DNA of 64,000 bases from Tausonia pullulans. Taxonomy: Eukaryota > Basidiomycota > Tremellomycetes > Cystofilobasidiales > Mrakiaceae. Positions 34,863 to 46,094 of this stretch are shown in pieces. The notes beneath the pieces were generated by a model, which searched no databases, had not been told where the DNA came from, and worked only from the letters and a program-made list of their open reading frames with translations. The position numbers and the translations under genes are program-made. Numbering within the stretch: position 1 is the first letter of the stretch; every line of letters begins with the position of its first letter. Where the stretch lies: NCBI GenBank assembly GCA_951802195.1, contig OX637624.1, positions 372,001 through 436,000 of the forward strand. Reading direction: 5' to 3'.

Positions 34863-37393
34863 TTACTTGGGCCCTCCACCACCAAACATCTCCAACAGAA
34901 GCCTCGCGCACTCCTCCTCCTCCTTGCCCGCTCCAGCGGCCCCTCCAGCCTGCTGTTTGCCTCTCCCTGCAACTGGGACTCCCATCTCCTCACCATCGAC
35001 GACCATCGATGATGGATCGACCTCGACTCGGACGTGCTTCACTTCCTCCCCTCCCCCGCCTCCTGACGCTCCACCACGAGTGACACCAGTCGAGGGTGAG
35101 CCCGGCAGCTGGCTGCAGCTGCCGTTCCCAGCTGCGGCTCCTCCATAGTTATAGGCCCTCGCCGTCGCAGAGGACGCTTCAGCTCCACCGTGGTCGTCGC
35201 TGCCGCCGCCATCAGCCGCTGCCATCGAGGACGATGACGGCAACGATGGGCCCGAGGAGGACGGCGAGGATGATAGCGAAGCGACCGAGGTTGACGAGGC
35301 GGAGCCGGAGCCGGACATTGGGCCGTCCGGCTTGACGGTGCCAGAGAATGGGGAAACAGGCCGCTGAGCAAGTTGAGAGGGCGGCATCGCTCGCCAATCC
35401 AGTTGATGAGAGTGGGGATACGTAGGAGGGTATGGCAAGACCGAGCCGCTACCGATCGGAGGAAGCGGCGGGGGAGGCAGCGAAGCGTAGAAAGGTGGCT
35501 GGTGCGGGTGCGGATGCGGATGCGGATGCGAAGGAGAGTGCAGTCTCGACGAAGGAGAAGCCGATGCCGTAGATGGGTGGTGGTGTGTATGGTGGAAGTA
35601 GGGCGTGGTAGCAGCCGAAGACGACGGTGCGGGGGAAGCGGCCCCGCTACTCGTCTGGCCTGACGCCGACGGATGATGGTACGGGTGATGATGGTGCGGA
35701 TGGTGTTGCTGATGAGAGGAACTACTGTGCTCGACCTGGTGTCCTGCGTTCGCACCTCCCGCACTCCCTGCCGCGGCAGTGGCTTGAACCTGCTGCTTTT
35801 GATGCTGCTGCTGCTGCTGCTGCTGTTGTTGTTGTTGTTGTTGTTGTTTCTGTTGCTTCTGCTGCGATAATACAACGGCCGCCACCGCTGGCGTGAGCGG
35901 GACAGTGGGAGGGAGGCCGGCGGAGAGACGCTTCTTTTCTGTCTGGCGCTTGTTTTGAAACTGGTGGCGGGGTATCAGCGAAAGCGGACGAGTGGAGAAA
36001 GAATGGCAAGACTCACCCAAATCTGGATGTGCCGGGGGGTCACTGTAGACAAGAAGAGAGAAAGAGTCAACCTTCAATGATTCCGAGAGGCGTCGTCGTC
36101 GTCGGCCGGCTGTTTTCCTCCTCGTGCTCTCTAGCTCTCGCTTCCACCTCCCCCTCCCCCCCTTCTTCCCTCTCCTCCTCTCTCCTTCTCTTACAAATGA
36201 CGGGTTTTCAGCCACTCACTCTTCACCTCCAGCGCGATCCTCTCTCGCTCATCCGAGCTCGGCAGCGGGTTCGCCGCGAATCGCGCGTCCAGAATCTTGA
36301 GCTCCTCGGCGGTCGTCCGGCGGCGACGCTTACGGATGGCGCCTGGGTAGACCTCGTCTGGACGTCCCGCGGGAGATTCGGCCGAGGCTGGTGATAGAAC
36401 GGCAGTAGAAGGCGTGGGCGGGGGCGCGGAAGGGGAGGAGGAAGACCTCGAGGAGGACGTCGACCCGACGGAAGCGACCGAGTTCGAAGAGGCATTCGTC
36501 GACAGAGGCGGGCGTTTCGGCTGCTGTTGTGGCGGCTGGTTCCGATCGTAGTAGGCTTCTCGCTGGGCCGGGTATTGCGGCGGCTGAGGAGGGCCAGAGT
36601 TGGAGTGCTGGTGGTAAAGATGCATGTGCATCGGGGGCGGGGGGAAGCTCTGGGCGCGTCCGCCAAGGCGAGGAGGCGGCTGAAGAGCCGGGGGAGGAGG
36701 GTGCGACTGCGATGCTGACGAGGAAGGAGATGGCACCGGTCCAGGAGGAGGCGGCATCGGCATCGGCAGCGGGTGGTGGTGGAGGAGAGAGGCGAGCGAG
36801 AGCGAAGGCGGCCCCGCCGTCAAGGAAGGGAGCGACGAGTAGTGCGTCGACGCAAGGAGCGAGGGGCGCTTGATGTGCGTAGGGTGCGTCGTCGATGAGG
36901 CGGCGTCAACGGAGGACGACGACAAGGCCGGAGAGGAGACGTGTCGGGTGAGGGAGGGTGGGGGGAGGTGCAGCTGACGAAGGTGGTCGTCGCTGCTGTT
37001 GCTGCTGTTGCTGTCGAGAGCCCGCAGCGAGGACGACAGCCGTGACGGCGAGCCAGGGCCACCAGAAGGACCTGCACCCGCTCCTCCCGCCACGGCCGCC
37101 GGCCCAGGCGACGACAACGCTAACGCCGTGCCCTTGGGCAACGCGTCCGACGGAAGGAGCACGAAGCTGAGATGGGAGGCCCGCGAGGGAGGAGGTAAAG
37201 GCGCAAGCTGTTTGGTCGCCGAGAGCAACGAGCGCGACCCGGACGAGACCGGTAGCAAGGGGGGCGTCGGCCGGGCACCCATTACGAGCACCGGCTGAGA
37301 CTCGTCGATGTCGGGCGTCCGCGGGAGAGACCCTGTTGAGCCGGGCGTCGAGAAAGCCGGCGAAAGATGGGACGAGCCCGGGGTGGCCGACAT
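34863..37393 (-). CDS. homeodomain transcription factor with polyglutamine
   Basis: Nuclear DNA-binding regulator. A Ser/Pro-rich N-terminus of about 350 residues (start MSATPGSSHLSPAFSTPGST) precedes the homeodomain, which begins near residue 354 with RKRRRRTTAEELKILDARFA and NPLPSSDERERIALEVK. Two introns interrupt it and bring in TPRHIQIWFQNKR, the recognition helix with the invariant W, F, N and R. After EKKRLSAGLPP comes a polyglutamine tract of roughly fifteen residues, then His-rich (HPHHHHPYHH) and Ser-rich regions, ending LLLEMFGGGGPK. No leucine zipper or second domain is visible. Not obviously a mating-type HD1/HD2 protein: its partner gene is absent, and the neighbours are not a mating locus. 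Confidence 0.9.
35804..35846 (-). repeat. CAG/CAA repeat encoding polyglutamine
   Basis: On the coding strand a block of CAA triplets is followed by a block of CAG triplets, roughly seven of each, inside the homeodomain gene. Pure blocks of this kind are prone to length change. Confidence 0.85.
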
Positions 37394-39306
37394 GATGATG
37401 AATGAGGGAGGGAGGGAGAGAGGGAGAGGGAGGGGGCGGCCAGCAGGGCGATGGGGGGCAGGAGGGCGGGCGGGGCGAGACGAAAGGGAGCTGAACGGGG
37501 GTGGACTCGCCCGAGCCGAGGATGGGTCGGGAAATGGGAAAGAGGGGGCTGAGGGTCGTCTCAGTGCGGGCTATGGTGGATGGTAGGAGGGAGCGAGAGG
37601 CGAGAAGGGAGGGGGGGGGGAGTCCGTCGGTCTGCGTCGCCCTTGTGTCGCGCGCTGATCCATCCTCCCCGTCCTCTCCTCTCTCGCCTTTCTCTATCTT
37701 TGTTTTTTTTTTCGTATCGCTTAATATCTCCAGTAAGTGAGTTAGGTCCATTTATTTCCTTTCCCCCTCGCCCCAAAATGGGCCGGGGCCCAAGCTTGGA
37801 GGCTCCTTTCGCCCCCGCGTCGCTGTCGACACGTGCCCTCATTACACCTCGAAGCAGACACCCACGCGAGCACATATAAAATGAAGGGCGCAAAGACCGA
37901 GGCCCGCAACTCTCTCGCCGCCGTTGAGGAGTGAGGATCGACAGTGGGCCCGGGGGCACCCGGGGGCAGTCTCAAGCATGAGGATGACAGGCCTCAGGAG
38001 AGGAAAAGAAATGAGAAAGCAGGAGAGAAGGCAAGACGGGAGCGCGCACATGCATACGCCGAGAGACCGACCGCGGAATGGAGAGCCTCTTTCTAAACAG
38101 CAAATCAAGGAGGGAAGAAACGGACGATGATGTGGAGCGGGGGGAGGGGGCAGGGGCTTGTAGTCTCCGGCCGGATGTGCCTCTCACCAGCTCCGACCGG
38201 CCACTGTCGACCCCTCGCTTGACAGGGAGCCACGGAATGGTCGTCCACCGGAGCTTTGCCGGCATGGATGAGCCTGAGTCGCAGCGGTCCCATGCATGAA
38301 CGGTCGAACGTGGTTTTCTCATCTCGTGCATGAAAAAAAAAGATCAGAGCTAGAATTCATCTGCTTCGAGCTGTTTGCGCGCGTGCCCTCGCCCGTCTGC
38401 ATCCCCTCTCTGTCATTTAGCCTGAGGGTCGTCACATCCGTCGGCTTCACGACCGCGACCGAGGTAGGTCGGTCATGAGGCGGAGGAGGAGACGCTGGCA
38501 CAAAAAAAAAAAAAGACACCGTTCCGAAAAGGGGGGATGGAATCCCTAGCTGCTCTCGGCAAATTCTGAAACGGCCGCATTCAGCCCCGAGCCGTCCATT
38601 GTCCTGCTCTCGCAACTTCGATCGAAGCCCCAAGGCTGAACATGGCGATGAAGTCAAAATTCGACTCAGACACGCCCCCCCCCCCCCCCCCCTCCCGCCT
38701 GGGATTGCTTTAGCCTATCCATACGTGATATTTCGTTCGTTCGTCCAGAGAACGCTGATTTGGTCCTGACATGCCTAGCTAGGTCTGCATGGGCAGAACG
38801 ACGACGATGCGGGTGCCCACTGACCCATCCTCATCATCAGTGTTCCTCCCTCATCTCAGACAGGCTCCGTCATAGGTCCCTTGGATCCTCTTTTGGTGTG
38901 TCTAGAGTGGTCATCCTCTCCGTAGCCACCCCTCGGCTCCAACGAATGAACGCTTGACGACAGCAGGCCGAGCCCGGAGGTGGTGAGACCCCTGTCCCTT
39001 TTTTCTTTTTTTTACCTTTCATTATTATCCTCTCTCTCTCTCTATCTCTCTCTTCATTCACGTTCACCCACCCATGAGCGATCCAGATCTTTCCTGCAAC
39101 CGCTCCTGCAGGCTTGGCTTCACGTCCTGACTGGGAAAATGATATCTCCGCTTACTCGTCCCTGACGCGCCTCGGCGACTTACGATTCCGCCTCCTGCTC
39201 TTTCTTCGCGAAGGCAACTAACGATGGAGAGCACACAGACAGAGGCAAAGAGAGAAACATGCCCATGACATAACCCATGAGTACCGCACCTGGCTCCAAA
39301 CCCAGC
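37394..39306. other. 1.9-kb region upstream of the homeobox gene
   Basis: I see no convincing coding exon. It contains a G-rich/C-rich leader for the homeobox gene (37,400-37,740), an A12 run near 38,503, an 18-bp poly(C) run at 38,675-38,692 and CT-repeat-like tracts near 39,030-39,060. A long regulatory region would fit a developmental regulator. Confidence 0.4.
38675..38692 (+). repeat. 18-bp poly(C) tract, intergenic
   Basis: Uninterrupted C run outside any gene I can define. Confidence 0.85.
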
Positions 39307-40878
39307 TCAGAGCTTTGCAAGCTTCGCGCCATTCTTAATCACCGTCACCGCGTCCCTCACCATCTCCTCGACAATCTCCTTCGCCGGCTTGATGTCGTGG
39401 ATCGAGGCCGCGACCGATCCCATGAGCCAGGGCCTCCCGGGGATGGAGATCTCGGGCCGCTTCTCGAGCTCCTTCTCGTGAGGGAGGACGCCGGCCGAGG
39501 TGAGCTGCTTGATCTCCTCTCCGCGAGTCTAGTGCAGGCAGGCAGCGAGCGTGGTCAGTCAGCTAAGGAACAGCCAGAGAAACGGCGAGGGCAGACGACC
39601 CACCTCGTTCCACTCCTTGACGTAAGGGGTGTACCGCACGCGAAGCGGGCGTCCGGTGTAGATGAGCGTCCGGTCGACGTCCCCATAGTCCGCGGAGACG
39701 ATGAGGTCCTTGTGGTACTTGGGGGCCGAGGCCTCGGTTGAGGCAACGAAGCGGGTTCCGACCCAAACAGCCTGGGCACCCCACATGAGCGCCGCCGCGA
39801 GACCCCTTCCGTCGTAGATGCCCCCTGCAGCGACGACGTAGATCGGCTCGCCCGTGAGGGGCGACTTCTTGCCCTTGCAGGCGTCGACGCACGCTGGAAT
39901 GAGGATGGAAGTCGGGGTGTCGCCCGTGTGGCCTCCGCCCTCACCTCCTTGGGCGCAGATGATGTCGACACCCGCAGCGATGGCGTACGCGACGTGCTTA
40001 GGGTGGCCGACCATATTCACTGAAGGAGGGAAGGGGGGTAAAATGTCAGAGTGATGGCCACCCAAGCAAGGAAGAGCGACCCCTTACTGATGGGGATGCC
40101 AGCCTCGTGGAGCTTGGTGACGACCTCCTTCGGGGGGACGCCGATAGCGCAAACAAAGAGGCTCGTCTTCTCCTCGATGATGACGTCGATGAGCTGCGGG
40201 AGGGAACCCTTAGTGTAGTCGTCTTGATGTGATGGTCGAGCGGGGGTCAGTCTACCGGCTGAACGAACGCTGGGGGAAGCGAAGGGACCGACAGTTCGTC
40301 TTGCGAGCGGTTCCGCCCGAAGCCGTCTTGGATCCTCCGGCGGCGGGGATGAGAAGGTCGACACCAAAAGGGAGGCTGGGGTCCTTGAGATGGGCCTTGA
40401 TCTCGCGGATCTGCCTGGAGAGCGAAGGGGGAGGGAAGGGGGAAGGGGTGTGAAGGAGCGTCAACACTGCTTGACTGACAAGTAGTCTGACCCTCTGTCT
40501 CTCTCGTTGCAAGGGCCAAACCCCCTAATCATCGAGGTCCTCTCTCTCTCACCTCCTCAAGTTGTCGGGCGTGTAGCCAAGACCGCCGATGACGCCGAGA
40601 CCTCCAGCATTGGAGACGGCGGCGGCGAGCTCGGGGCCGGCGGCGACGTTCTAAACAAAGGGGCAAAAGGGTAAGCTTGCTGCTGGCGTGAGACACAGTA
40701 GGAGAGGAGGGACCCACCATTCCAGCGAGGAGAACGGGGTGCTGGATGCCGACTGGACAAGGGAGAGGGAGAAGGAGAGAACGCGCCAGCTCAGCGCTTG
40801 GTTCCTTCGCGCGCCCGATCGACGCGCGGTGGAGCGCGTGGACGCACACATCTTGGTGATGGGGGTGGTGAGAGACAT
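39307..40878 (-). CDS. nitronate monooxygenase (2-nitropropane dioxygenase family)
   Basis: FMN-dependent enzyme that oxidises nitronates such as propionate 3-nitronate. The start MSLTTPITKM joins the next exon to give FGIQHPVLLAGM, the family's N-terminal FMN-site motif. Then NVAAGPELAAAVSNAGGLGV, IGGLGYTPDNLRRQIREIKA, PFGVDLLIP, EEKTSLFVCAIGVPPKEVVT, and the signature DIICAQGGEGGGHTGD. Further on come VVAAGGIYDGRGLAAALMWG and AVWVGTRFVASTEASAP, ending NGAKLAKL. About six introns. The catalytic His within GGGHTGD is present. Looks intact, with no sign of a mitochondrial or secretion signal. Confidence 0.94.
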
Positions 40879-41136
40879 GGTGGGCGAGAGAAGGCGAGAA
40901 TGGAAGAGGACAGGAAGATGGAGGGGGGGGTGGTGGTGGTCGGAAAGGGAAAGAAGGGCGCTTGCCTCTGCCTCTCGTCTCCCTCTCTCTCCTCCGGCTT
41001 CCTCTCATTGCCGGTCACCGGCGCCGTCTCTCCCCCCCTCCGCTCAATCCACCCCAGATTCTCCGGGTCACCGGCGTTCACTGTTCGCGTGATCTTATCA
41101 CCGGATAGCAGGCGTGTTTGTCATCAAAGGCTCATC

Positions 41137-42096
41137 TCATTCCCCCCGCCCTGCAAGCACTCGCCACCCCCAGTACCCCTTGCCCTTGCCCGTCCCACCC
41201 TCTCCCCCCGCCCCGCCGACATCGGCCTCCTCCGTCATGAGGGGGACGTGCGCCCGCTTGGTGTTGACGAACCGGGTGAGGGCGAGGACGAACGTCATCA
41301 GGTCCGCCGTCGTCTGCTTGCTGATCTGGACGCGCTCTGGGAGTCGCGGGCGGGTGTCAGCTGCCGCGATGGGGAGAGAGGCCGTATGCCCGGCCCAACC
41401 TACCTCGCTCCGTCTGGCCCGCAAGCGAGTGGAAGGTGAGCGTCCAGCGCTCCCAGGGGACTTGCTCCTGCGAGGCCAGCCCAGGATCAGTCTTACATCC
41501 TCTTTCTGGTCAAGGGGGGGGGGGAGGGTAAGCCGCCCACCTCATTTCGAGCGAACCAAGACTTGCGAGAGACGCGTTCGCAAAACTCGAGGGAGATCTG
41601 AGGAAGTGGCGGGAGTGCCTCAGTTCACCAAGCCCAAGTCCGCCCCAATAGCCTCCTCTTCCACCCATTCACCTCGGCCTGGGCAGCACTCCCGCGCTCC
41701 TGACTGCCGAACGGTCGGCCGTTAGCGAACCGTTCGGCGTGTTCCCGGACGATCCGGTGGGTGTCCGCGTCGAGCGGAATGGCCTACATGACGAATGAGG
41801 GGCAGGCGGTGAGCACTAGAAGGGAGTAGGGGCGAAAGGGAGCGACCACAAACGAGCGTCACGTCGCAGACTTGCAACTCCGAGGGCTCGGTCGTCTGGT
41901 ACTCTCGTTGGAAGAGGATCGCGAGGAGGCATCCTGGATGGAGAGTCAGCAGGAGGAGACGGCGGGCTTGGCGCCATCACGGACCATGAACGACGTCTTC
42001 AAGTTGCAGGCGCTCTACCGTCTGCGTGGCATGTCAGACAACTCCATTGGACGAGTGAGTAAAATCACGGACAATGTGCGCTTCAAAGGTTTCCAT
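41137..42096 (-). CDS. ATG101: Atg101, autophagy initiation factor
   Basis: HORMA-fold partner of Atg13 in the Atg1/ULK complex. Exons join as METFEAHI, TVERLQLEDVVHG, CLLAILFQREYQTTEPSELQ with VCDVTL, AIPLDADTHRIVREHAERFA, ISLEFCERVSRKSWFARNE and EQVPWERWTLTFHSLAGQTE, then TTADLMTFVLALTRFVNTKR. The alignment to known Atg101 is clear at the (I/M)SLEF, WF and PWE-W positions, and the WF finger is kept. The C-terminus after AHVPLMTEEAD is Gly-rich and ends VLAGRGE, unlike the usual PFPYQI-type end; a last intron (gtcggc...cag) is an alternative. Two introns use gtccgt donors. Divergent from PRI2 by about 310 bp. Confidence 0.85.
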
Positions 42097-42403
42097 CTTG
42101 CCATGTCGTGGTCGGTTGGAGAGTGAGAGGCGCACGTCGGCGACATTCGATGAGCGAGCCCGCGTCCTGGCGTTGCCAAGGTCACACCGTGCGGGCAAGT
42201 GGGCATCTAGGAAGATTAGCGTATCTCTTGATGTGCTCTGATCACGAGTTCTACCTCTCGCTGTCTCTGCCCTTGAACAGATGGCCGCGCCGTGAGTGCA
42301 GTCGCCGAAGGCCACGCACGACATGACCCAGAGAGCGCGTCGACGCGCCGAACCCTCTCTATCAACTCTCCCTCAACCAATACCCAACCCTTGCGCCCCC
42401 GTC

Positions 42404-44708
42404 ATGTTCGCGGCTAGCACCAGACGCGATACCACCCACACGAACGGTCACTCCTCCAGAAAGAACGATGTCGAGATTCACGACGGCCGACGGTACCCTC
42501 ATAGGCTCAACTTGTGCGTTCGCCTTCCGACGCGTCGTATTCGTCGACATGGTCTGTTCCAGAGACCTGTTCTGAAACTCCCATCAATCCTCCAGCTACA
42601 ACCAGCAGCCCCAGGACGATGTCACGCTTGAGGAGTTTGAAGAGTTTGCGATTGCCCGGCTACGCAGTGAGCTGATCGCCGTCCAACCCTCTCACCTCCA
42701 CCGCTTCAACCTGACCCCATGCTCCCTTGCTCCCTTGCTCCCTCATCTCCACCCAGTGATCGCTGTCATCGAGTCTGCCCAGATTCGATCCCTCCCTCAT
42801 TCTCAGCTGCAGACGATGTACCGAGGACATCAGGACAAGTACCTGCCGCTTCATTCCAACTCTTTTGGAGGCAGCAATCCCACCGCCAAGGTCAAGGCCG
42901 ACGCCGACGCCGAGCGAAGGAAGGACGTCACCTCTCACTTTGTCCTCCGGTTGGCGTTCTGCGGCAGGTGAGTAAGGTCGAGGTGCAGGGGCCAACGAAC
43001 GATGCCATGTTCGCGCCAAGGAGGACGCGTCGTGGCGCGTCGCGTCGCGTCCTGCATGAGGTTGGGCGACGCGTCGGTTGACCGACCCTCCTTCTTGCCT
43101 CAACTATCCAGTGAAGAGCTTCGCCGGCGATTCCTTCGGGCCGAGACCAAGCTTTTCCAGCTCCGATTTGAGGACGGCGATTCCAAGGAGCGACAGACTT
43201 TTCTCTCCAAGCTCTCGCTTGGGTGGGAGGAGGTCCGTCTCATCTAACGTTCGCGGCTGTTAGGGCCCAGGGCTTTGAATTGACGCCTTGGCCTTCCCTT
43301 CCTCCCGCACCCTTTGTATCTCAAAGGTTCTCTCGGAGGAAAAGAAAGCGCTGGGGCCTCAACTCAAGGCTACGCTCCCGGTGAACCTGAGAGATCACTT
43401 TGACAAAGAGACCTATTACAAGGTGCCATGGTCGCGCGTCCCGGACCTCGTCGCCCAGAGAAAGGTCTATCTCCAGGCGGGCAAGGCCTACGTCCCACAG
43501 AGGGAGCAGCTTTCCCTCATCCTCCAGGCGTTCTCGGAGCGTCTCGAGCAAGGCCTCGAGGTGGGTCGCCTCGTCCGTTGCTGTCTATGTTTTCTCTCTC
43601 TGACATTCTACGTCTCTCCCCAGTTGACAGCCAAGTACCTCCCCCGCATGGACGAGGACGCCCGCCTCCTCCCGATCCTTAACCATCTCTCTCTCTCCTT
43701 CCTCGCCGGCTCCACCGCTGCCGAGTACTCGTTCGGCGAGGATGGCAGTCCGGAGGAACGTATCACTGCGGCGCAGGTGGAGCATCTCGCTCCCAAGCAC
43801 TTCCCGCCGTGCATGCGCAACCTGTGGAACGTCGTGCGGGACAGTCACCATTTGAAGCACTACGCGAGGCTCCAGCTAGGTCTATTCCTCAAGGTGGGCG
43901 TCGTCGTGCTTCGCTTTCTATACTCTTCTCGAGACTTAACAGTCGATCGTATTCTCACAGGGCATCGGTCTCAGCGTCGAAGAGGCCCTCGCGTGGTGGC
44001 GACGAGCATTCCTCGTTGGGTCCAAGATGACGGACGACAAGTTCAAGAAGGAGTACGAGTACAACATCAAGCACTCGTTTGGACTCGTCGGTTCCAAGAT
44101 CAACTACCAGCCGAAGAAGTGAATTGTTCTCCGTTGCTACTCTCGTTCTACCATCCATGCTGACTTCTCCCCTGTCTCCTCCCCCCCCCATCCCCTCCCT
44201 CTTCCCTCCCTACCCTCCAACTAGCTGCCAGCGCATCCTCACGCAAGATCAACCAGGAACCCAAGATATCCACGGCTGCCCCTTCCGCCACTTCTCACCC
44301 GACCGGCTCCAGCTGTTCCTCGAAGTCAACTACGGGATCGCCCCGTCGGACATGGGCGAACTCCTGGGCCAGGTCAAGAGCCAGCACTACCACGTCGCGT
44401 GTACGCGAGTGTTTGAATTGACGCATGTGGCGAACGGGGTGAAGAAAGGGGAGGGCTTGGGTGGTGGTGAAAGCGTGGACCACCCAAATCGGTATTTCGA
44501 CAAGTGCGTGCGAAGGCGTCACTCTCTCTTCCTTTTTTTTCCTTCTCAGTTGCTTGGAAGTTTCACACTGACGACAAAAAAAACAAACGCGCACAGGTCC
44601 TGGTCGTTCGAGAAGCAGGCCAACGACAGAGGCGGGGACGTATCGATGGACGACAGTACTCTGCGGACCTCATCCCACGGGGCCGCCTCTTCTAACCCGT
44701 CGGCGTAG
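42404..44708 (+). CDS. PRI2: DNA primase large subunit
   Basis: Non-catalytic Fe-S subunit of the primase-polymerase alpha complex in nuclear replication. Start MFAASTRRDTTHTNGHSSRK, then YPHRLNFYNQQPQDDVTLEE with FEEFAIARL, SHFVLRLAFC and EELRRRFLRAETKLFQLRFE. The C-terminal domain shows LPILNHLSLSFLAGS and the four cluster cysteines in PPCMRNLW, KNCQRILTQ, HGCPFRHFSPD and HYHVACTRVFELTH. The tail is Ser-rich, ending SSNPSA. About ten introns. All landmarks are in order and the length is as expected. Confidence 0.95.
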
Positions 44709-45369
44709 CAGAGGGAGGTCTGAAAGGGGAATGGGGAACGTGGCTAGCCATATACGACTTTGATGACCGGATCTGAGCGACCCGAAAGAGAGAGATGGCA
44801 GAGCCGCGACGAAGTCATCCGCCTTGCCGGGGAGTCAAGAATGGAGGCCATCGAATGTTCTCAGACGTCATCTCTTCTAGCAAGATCGTACAACACAGCA
44901 CCCTCCCCATCCCTGCGGAGAGGGAGAAAGAAAAGGGCACGATCGTTTGCCCATTTTTCTCCCTCTCTGTCGTCGTCTCCCGTCTACGATCGTATCCGGC
45001 ACGCTATTAACTCCAGATCCAAGCTCAAGCAAACCTCGCTTAGCAAGTGTAGGTTGACTCTCCGGGCTTCGGGACGTGCTCGAGGAGGTTGTCGGCTTCC
45101 TGCTCCTGTGAGGCAAGCGGGATGAAGGCGGATTGAATCGGAGCTCGTCAGCAAGTGTTTCGTGCATGAGACGCATTCGACGCTAGAGAGTCGGAGAAGA
45201 AGGCTGAGGGATAGAAGAGAGGCGGAGGGAGGTGGGAAACGAGCTGAGCTGTCTTCGGACGTTCGCCTCCACCTCGCGCTTGCAACAACCTCTCTCTCTC
45301 TCTCTCCTCTCCAAACGCAAACCCATCGCTCCCTCGCCTCCTCGCTCTCTCCTGTCACTAACGACCCAG
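44709..45369. other. convergent 3' region between PRI2 and ISD11
   Basis: About 660 bp of untranslated or spacer sequence; no exon is convincing. A short CT microsatellite (ctctctctctctctct) lies near 45,291-45,306. Confidence 0.45.
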
Positions 45370-45780
45370 TCAGCTCACCTCGACAATCTTCTCCTCCTTC
45401 TCGACAACGAGTCTCGGCCCCTCGTAGATCCGATTGACGACCGCACTCCGCCGGAGGACTCCGAGCTCGCCGACGCGTGCGTTGTACCACTCGGTAAGCG
45501 CCCGCTTGTCCGTCGCTGGCGGGATGGCCGACTCGGCGAAGCGTGTCTCAGTCCGGCGGACAAAATCTGGGGGGACAAGGAGGACGAAAGTAGGAAGCGG
45601 GAATAGAAGGGGCAAACGAGGACAAGGCTCGGTCAGCCCGGGGAGGAAGACCGAGGGAGAGCGCAAGAGAGACGAAAGAGAGTGCGCACACGTGCGGAAG
45701 TTGTACGACGCAAACTGCCGCGAGACGGCGAGCGAGTTCTTATAGAGCGTTGAGATCTGCTGGGGCGTCGGGGCGGGCAT
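45370..45780 (-). CDS. ISD11: Isd11 (LYRM4-like), cysteine desulfurase accessory protein
   Basis: Small mitochondrial matrix protein that stabilises the desulfurase Nfs1 for Fe-S cluster assembly. The first exon is MPAPTPQQISTLYKNSLAVS and RQFASYNFR. The intron joins as NFRTYFVRRTETRFAE, matching the family's N-Y/F-REY-RRT region; then DKRALTEWYNARVGELGVLR and a tail ending EEKIVEVS. The LYR motif reads LYK, as in budding-yeast Isd11. About 95 residues, normal for the family. The single intron uses a gtgcgc donor. Confidence 0.9.
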   Translation of the reverse strand: MPAPTPQQISTLYKNSLAVSRQFASYNFRTCAHSLSSLLRSPSVFLPGLTEPCPRLPLLFPLPTFVLLVPPDFVRRTETRFAESAIPPATDKRALTEWYNARVGELGVLRRSAVVNRIYEGPRLVVEKEEKIVEVS

Positions 45781-46094
45781 GTTGCGAAGAGCGAGAGAGC
45801 GTGATTGGTGGTTGAAGGCGAAACGGAGGTGGACCGCGCTAGTCAGCTCGCGTTCTCTTGCCGAGGTGCGGTCGGGCCTGCCGGCTCGTCGCCCTCGCAA
45901 CCGATCCTGCTTGCTCGCCACTCGCTTGCCCTTAATTAAGCTTGAAATGCACTCGGTCAATCCATGGAACATGACCCATACAAGGAGAGACAATGCAGCC
46001 AATGGGATGAATGTGACGCGAATGCCCAAAAAAAAATCAGAAAAAATCGAGAGGACGAGATAAGAAAAGAGGGGTAAGGCGCTCGCTTGCCATA

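Noticed and set aside
34863-37393. Homeodomain gene as part of a mating-type (HD) locus
   Set aside because: Basidiomycete HD loci carry a divergent HD1/HD2 pair; only one homeodomain gene is present here and its neighbours are housekeeping genes.
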